Part shown: positions 60,880 to 64,000 of the stretch, piece after piece
Numbering within the stretch: position 1 is the stretch's first letter
Layout of the letters: every line of letters starts with the position of its first letter
NCBI GenBank assembly: GCA_922989275.2
Contig: OV277861.1
Location: 11,966,040 to 12,030,039, forward strand
Direction of reading: 5' to 3'
Source: Gari tellinella
Taxonomy: Eukaryota; Mollusca; Bivalvia; Cardiida; Psammobiidae
Length of the DNA stretch: 64,000 nucleotides
Notes under the pieces: generated by a model
Databases searched by the model: none
Seen by the model: only the letters and a program-made list of their open reading frames with translations
Told to the model about the DNA's origin: nothing
Position numbers and translations under genes: made by a program

Positions 60880-61377
60880 ATCTGGATTATATTGCACTCA
60901 CATTTACTCTACAGCGGCTGCAGAAAAGTGAAATCAGAAGATATTTGCGGCAGCCGCAGAAAATCTGTATCAAAGATTTTACAGGCCACAGAGAGCTGGC
61001 TGCAGAATTTTAACGCGAACTTGGTACATTTGTTCATTTCTACAGTGGCCACAGAAAAAGACATGCCGCAGAGTGGTTCTGCGGCCACTCTAGGGACTCT
61101 ATAGATACTTTTACTATTGTGTATTTGTACTTTTGTGCATCACTGGGTTATATTAGACACTGCAGCTGCTGCAGATATGTTACAACGGCAACAGTTATTT
61201 TGTCCCCAAAAAGTATTACTCGCCGTGCGATGGCTGCAGCAAATGTGAGTGCACCAGTACTCACCACTGAAGTACTAGGCTGTGCAGCCATCACAACAAG
61301 TGTGAGGGAAGCTTTACTCTCACCCTACTTGAAGCAGCCACCTGCATTTGACATCATTATGATGATTGCATTACAAC
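60880..61377 (+). other. CTGCAG/GCCGC-rich segment, status unknown
   Basis: Less AT-rich than the surroundings and unusually full of CTGCAG, GGCTGCAG, GCGGCAGCCGC and TGGCCACAGAAAA motifs. Two overlapping-register open frames (60853-61104, 83 codons; 61119-61418, 99 codons) are present but match nothing I know. It could be another palindrome-array arm or a domesticated/host exon; I cannot decide. Confidence 0.3.
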
Positions 61378-61875
61378 TTAACCCATTCCCTCATAAATAC
61401 GCCTTTTTACGCCTCTAATTTATCCCTCCACTGAGGAAAATAGTTCCAATTTATACAGTTGTGAATATTTAACATAAAAAATAATTTCTATGTTCTAGCA
61501 GCTGGTAGCTTAAAGCAGGCTGAAAGTAAAGCAGAATGCGCCTTAACCCTTTGAACCCTAGTCCCGCATATAGGCGTCCTTATCAAACAGTATACATGTG
61601 AATTGTACACTTGTCCTATGAAAACAGTGAAGACCCAGATCAGAGGGCTCCGAAAGGAGCCCTCTGATCAGGGTCTTCACTGTTTGTCATAATGCCAAAC
61701 ATTGACAAAAACAACCCTTAAAAGTCAGAAATGGACTAGAATAAAATGGAAACTGGAATTGTCCATTTAAAGTTTTAGGGAGGAAAGAGTTAAGGCGCAT
61801 TCTGCTTTACTTTCAACCTGCTTAAGTGGTCACCTATTTTCAAAACTAGAAACAGGCTATGGGGTAATGGGTTAA
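61378..61875 (-). mobile_element. Family A host with D at its hairpin centre
   Basis: TTAACCCATTCCCTCATAAA to GGGGTAATGGGTTAA; opened at GCGCC|TTAA|GGCGC. Confidence 0.9.
61543..61793 (+). mobile_element. Family D MITE copy 5, at the alpha-hairpin centre
   Basis: TTAACCCTTTGAACCCTAGT to GGAGGAAAGAGTTAA; same target position as copy 3 but in an A copy of opposite orientation. Confidence 0.92.
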
Positions 61876-62019
61876 ACAGTCTCAGACATTTTAATTGAAG
61901 CATGCCTGGTGTATATAATGCCACTAGAATTTACATTTAAAATTTGAAAAGTATATAAATTATATGTTGCCTTGACACCTTGACCTTCAGTTGCTTTTAG
62001 AATGTATTGACAGAGGCAC

Positions 62020-62232
62020 TTAACCCTTATCCTGCGGTGATGTCGTCTCCTTCAAAATTGTCGTCTGCAAAGTTTGTTGAATTTATATCTATACATTTTT
62101 TAAGTAAAGAAACCATAAAAAGAGTATCAAACAGTTTGGATCCAGATCAGACGCCGCGTGACGCGGCGTCTGATCTGGATCTAAACTGTTTGTAAAATAC
62201 AATAAAGTCGCGACCAGCAGGCAAAGGGTTAA
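62020..62232 (-). mobile_element. Family C MITE
   Basis: TTAACCCTTATCCTGCGGTG to ACCAGCAGGCAAAGGGTTAA; beta hairpin centre GCCGCGTGACGCGGC. Confidence 0.9.
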
Positions 62233-62414
62233 AACCTGAAGATTCTTCTCCAGTTTGTTTTTCAATTGATAATATCTACTCTCGGGTGTAAATCAACTTC
62301 TGGAATTACTCAAGGAAATACCTTGCCGAGAGCAACAAGCAAAATAGTCAAACTTGTGTTCAGAAGAGTTACTGAAGACCATGATTGTTCATAAAGGCAG
62401 TCTTGAAATACAAA

Positions 62415-62497
62415 TAGCAGCTTAGTGTAGGACAAAAAACAATAGAGAAATCACCTTAAGAAGCTTTCCGATTTACTTTTGTCCTGCATTAAGAAGT
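62415..62497. repeat. L hairpin, degraded
   Basis: GCTTAGTGTAGGACAAAAAA and TTTGTCCTGCATTAAG border a drifted centre. Confidence 0.6.
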
Positions 62498-62534
62498 TAC
62501 CTGAGATATCTGCTTTATCAAAGAGAATCTGATA

Positions 62535-62755
62535 ATTTTTTGCATGCATCTGCAACAATAATTGTAGTCTGCTTCTGTTCAAAAAATAGAATTTTTGAAA
62601 TCTCTTTTCAAAACAGAGTCAGAGTGTCAAACAGTTTGGATCCTGATGAGATGCTGCGTTATGTGGCGTCTTTATCAGGATCCTAACTGTTTGCAAAGGT
62701 AATCACTGTGGCACATTATTATTATCCCCCACTAGCAATAATTGCAAAGAGTTAA
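62535..62755 (+). mobile_element. Family C2 MITE
   Basis: TTTTTTGCATGCATCTGCAA to CTAGCAATAATTGCAAAGAG, ending on the TTAA (62752-62755) that starts the next element. Confidence 0.75.
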
Positions 62756-62964
62756 CCCTTTGCCTGCTGGTCGCGACTTTATTGATTTTTACAAACAGTT
62801 TAGATCCAGATCAGACGCCGCGTAACGCGGCGTCTGATCTGGATCCAAACTGTTTGACACTCTTCTTTAGGTTTCTTTACTTAAAAAATGTATAAATCTA
62901 AATTTAACAAACTTTGCAGACGACAATTTCAAAGCAGACGACATCACCGCAGGATAAGGGTTAA
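62752..62964 (+). mobile_element. Family C MITE
   Basis: TTAACCCTTTGCCTGCTGGT to CCGCAGGATAAGGGTTAA; perfect GCCGCGTAACGCGGC hairpin. It reads opposite to the near-identical 62020-62232 copy. Confidence 0.9.
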
Positions 62965-63117
62965 TACAGGTGTGACAGTAGATTGAAGTTGACATTTATG
63001 TACTAACCTCTGTTACTGTGGGGGCCAAGAAGCTGGAGCTCGTTCAATTTCAAATGGCAGTTTGTTTAATGATAATTGGGGTAAACATTTGGTAGCTTTA
63101 GTACTGTTGCCACTTCT

Positions 63118-63293
63118 TTAACCAATTACCCTATGGCCTGTTTCTAGATTGGTAAACAGTACATGACCATTTAAAGCATGTTGAATGTAAAGAAGAATGG
63201 ACCTTAAGGTGCATGCTGCTTTACTTTTAACCTACTTTAAGTGGTCCTTAAAATGTTTTCAAATCTAGAAACAATTTATTGGGTAAAGTGTTA
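63118..63293. mobile_element. Family A derivative with two short ends
   Basis: TTAACCAATTACCCTATGGC to AACAATTTATTGGGTAAAGT; both ends are of the CCTGTTTCTAG type, with an alpha hairpin (63172-63241) between, as in the host at 15385. Confidence 0.75.
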
Positions 63294-63396
63294 ATAGAAT
63301 ATTAATATAAATTCATGACTCTAAATTGGAATTATTTTCCTCAGTGGAGAAATGAATTAAATGCATTTAAATGCACAATTATAGATTGAAGGGTTA
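63294..63396 (+). mobile_element. Family A 3' arm remnant
   Basis: ATAAATTCATGACTCTAAAT, TTCCTCAGTGGAGAAATGAA, AGGGTTAA. Confidence 0.55.
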
Positions 63397-63762
63397 AAAT
63401 GTTGTTGTAATGGAGGGTGCTTTTTATCAAAGAGTGGATGCTTACCATGAGGTTTGAGTGACTGTAGATTAAACTTGACATCGTTGTACTAACCTCAGTT
63501 CCTATGATGTGCCAAAAAAGCTCAAGCTAGGCTCGTTTACTTTCTGTTAAAATTCACTGCAGTTGTTCTAATGATAATTGGTGTAAACATTGGTTGGCAG
63601 TTATTGTCTGGCCTCAATGCCAAGCTTGTCTTTATGAAAGATGCTGCAGCAATACTACTTTAATTCATGGCTTTTTGCCTTTAAACTGCTAACCTGTTAA
63701 CTTGTTTTCAGTGTAACTTTTGCACCTAATCAGTAATTGAAACGTAACTCATTGAAAAAACA
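63397..63762. other. Gap with a diverged direct duplication
   Basis: GTAGATTAAACTTGACATCG..GTACTAACCTCAGTT..ATAATTGGTGTAAACAT resembles 62975-63090 (GTAGATTGAAGTTGACATTT..), a ~110-bp diverged duplication about 480 bp apart. Confidence 0.5.
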
Positions 63763-63978
63763 CAGGGCTGTTTAACACTTAAATGCAAAACTTGGCTTTA
63801 AGTTTGAGGACATATGACCACTTAGGGCAGGTTGAAAGTAAAGCAGAATATGCCCAAAGGTGCATTCTGCTTTACTTGTATTCCACTTTAAGCTACCATC
63901 TGCTAGGATAAATATCTGAAGATCTCGGGGGGGGGGGGGGGGGGGGGGGGGGGGGAATCTGGAAAAATGGTAGCCCTG
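63763..63978 (+). mobile_element. Family A2 MITE, with poly-G
   Basis: CAGGGCTGTTTAACACTTAA to GAAAAATGGTAGCCCTG. Alpha hairpin at 63826-63893; GAAGATCTCG then about 29 G near the 3' end. Confidence 0.75.
63927..63955 (+). repeat. Poly-G tract (about 29 G)
   Basis: Uninterrupted G run inside an A2 MITE where sister copies have only TTTCGG. Length is likely unstable and assembly-sensitive. Confidence 0.9.
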
Positions 63979-64000
63979 TTTCATTAAACTCCAAACAGTT

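Noticed and set aside
61119..61418. 99-codon frame as a confident gene
   Set aside because: Its 3' end runs into family A DNA; no homology or splice signals I could stand behind. Left as unknown.

Overview
The window looks like AT-rich, gene-poor nuclear DNA of a bivalve mollusc, possibly a venerid clam. No long open frame looks like a host protein. No operons, rRNA, intact tRNA or CRISPR array is visible. The clam assignment is an inference from repeat style: tandem-cored Helentron/'pearl'-like elements opening on CCGTCTGTCTGTCCG microsatellites, GTTTCATAAAACTTCG-ended MITEs, and many palindromic MITEs. Only three weak exon-like stretches (about 22.36, 24.68 and 29.22 kb) could belong to a host gene, so the window is probably intergenic or intronic.

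The layout is a dense, nested repeat landscape. Main families, named here for convenience: (A) about 250-bp TTAA-flanked MITEs with CCCATTACCCCATA termini and a central hairpin (alpha), more than 30 copies; (A2) MITEs with CAGGGCTGCC termini and 6-7 bp target duplications that carry the SAME alpha hairpin; (B) about 190-bp CAGGGCTCCAGATAAG-ended MITEs with 6-bp duplications; (C/C2) TTAA-flanked MITEs with a beta hairpin (CAAACAGTTTGGATCC arms); (D) about 250-bp TTAA MITEs, five very similar copies; (E) 246-bp TA-flanked MITEs with a beta-like hairpin; (J) TA-flanked MITEs ending CAGTAAAACCTC; (L) hairpins with TGCAGGAC arms; (M) TTAA elements with CTCTTTCAA termini; (G) about 245-bp GTTTCATAAAAC-ended MITEs.

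Larger items: a 900-bp hAT-like element at 0.77-1.67 kb; a 537-bp hAT-like element with an 8-bp duplication hosting a Tc1-like MITE (1.78-2.32 kb); a 3.1-kb pogo-like element (5.70-8.80 kb) with near-identical TIRs and a frameshifted transposase, the only protein recognised; Helentron/HINE-like tandem-core elements at 17.2-18.7, 19.0-20.1 and 39.6-41.4 kb, and related arrays at 12.2-14.3 and 43.0-43.5 kb; and three composite elements at 24.8-26.4, 31.9-32.9 and 38.0-38.7 kb whose arms are arrays of short palindromes that differ from copy to copy, two of them sharing a conserved core of about 280 bp. A tRNA-like sequence near 31.84/32.9 kb is split by one of these.

The most interesting signal is modular. 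The same long hairpin cassettes (alpha and beta) sit inside MITEs whose termini and target duplications belong to different transposon classes. The alpha cassette is bounded and centred by TTAA, and other TTAA elements repeatedly insert exactly at those sites. Hairpin centres differ between copies but stay self-complementary.
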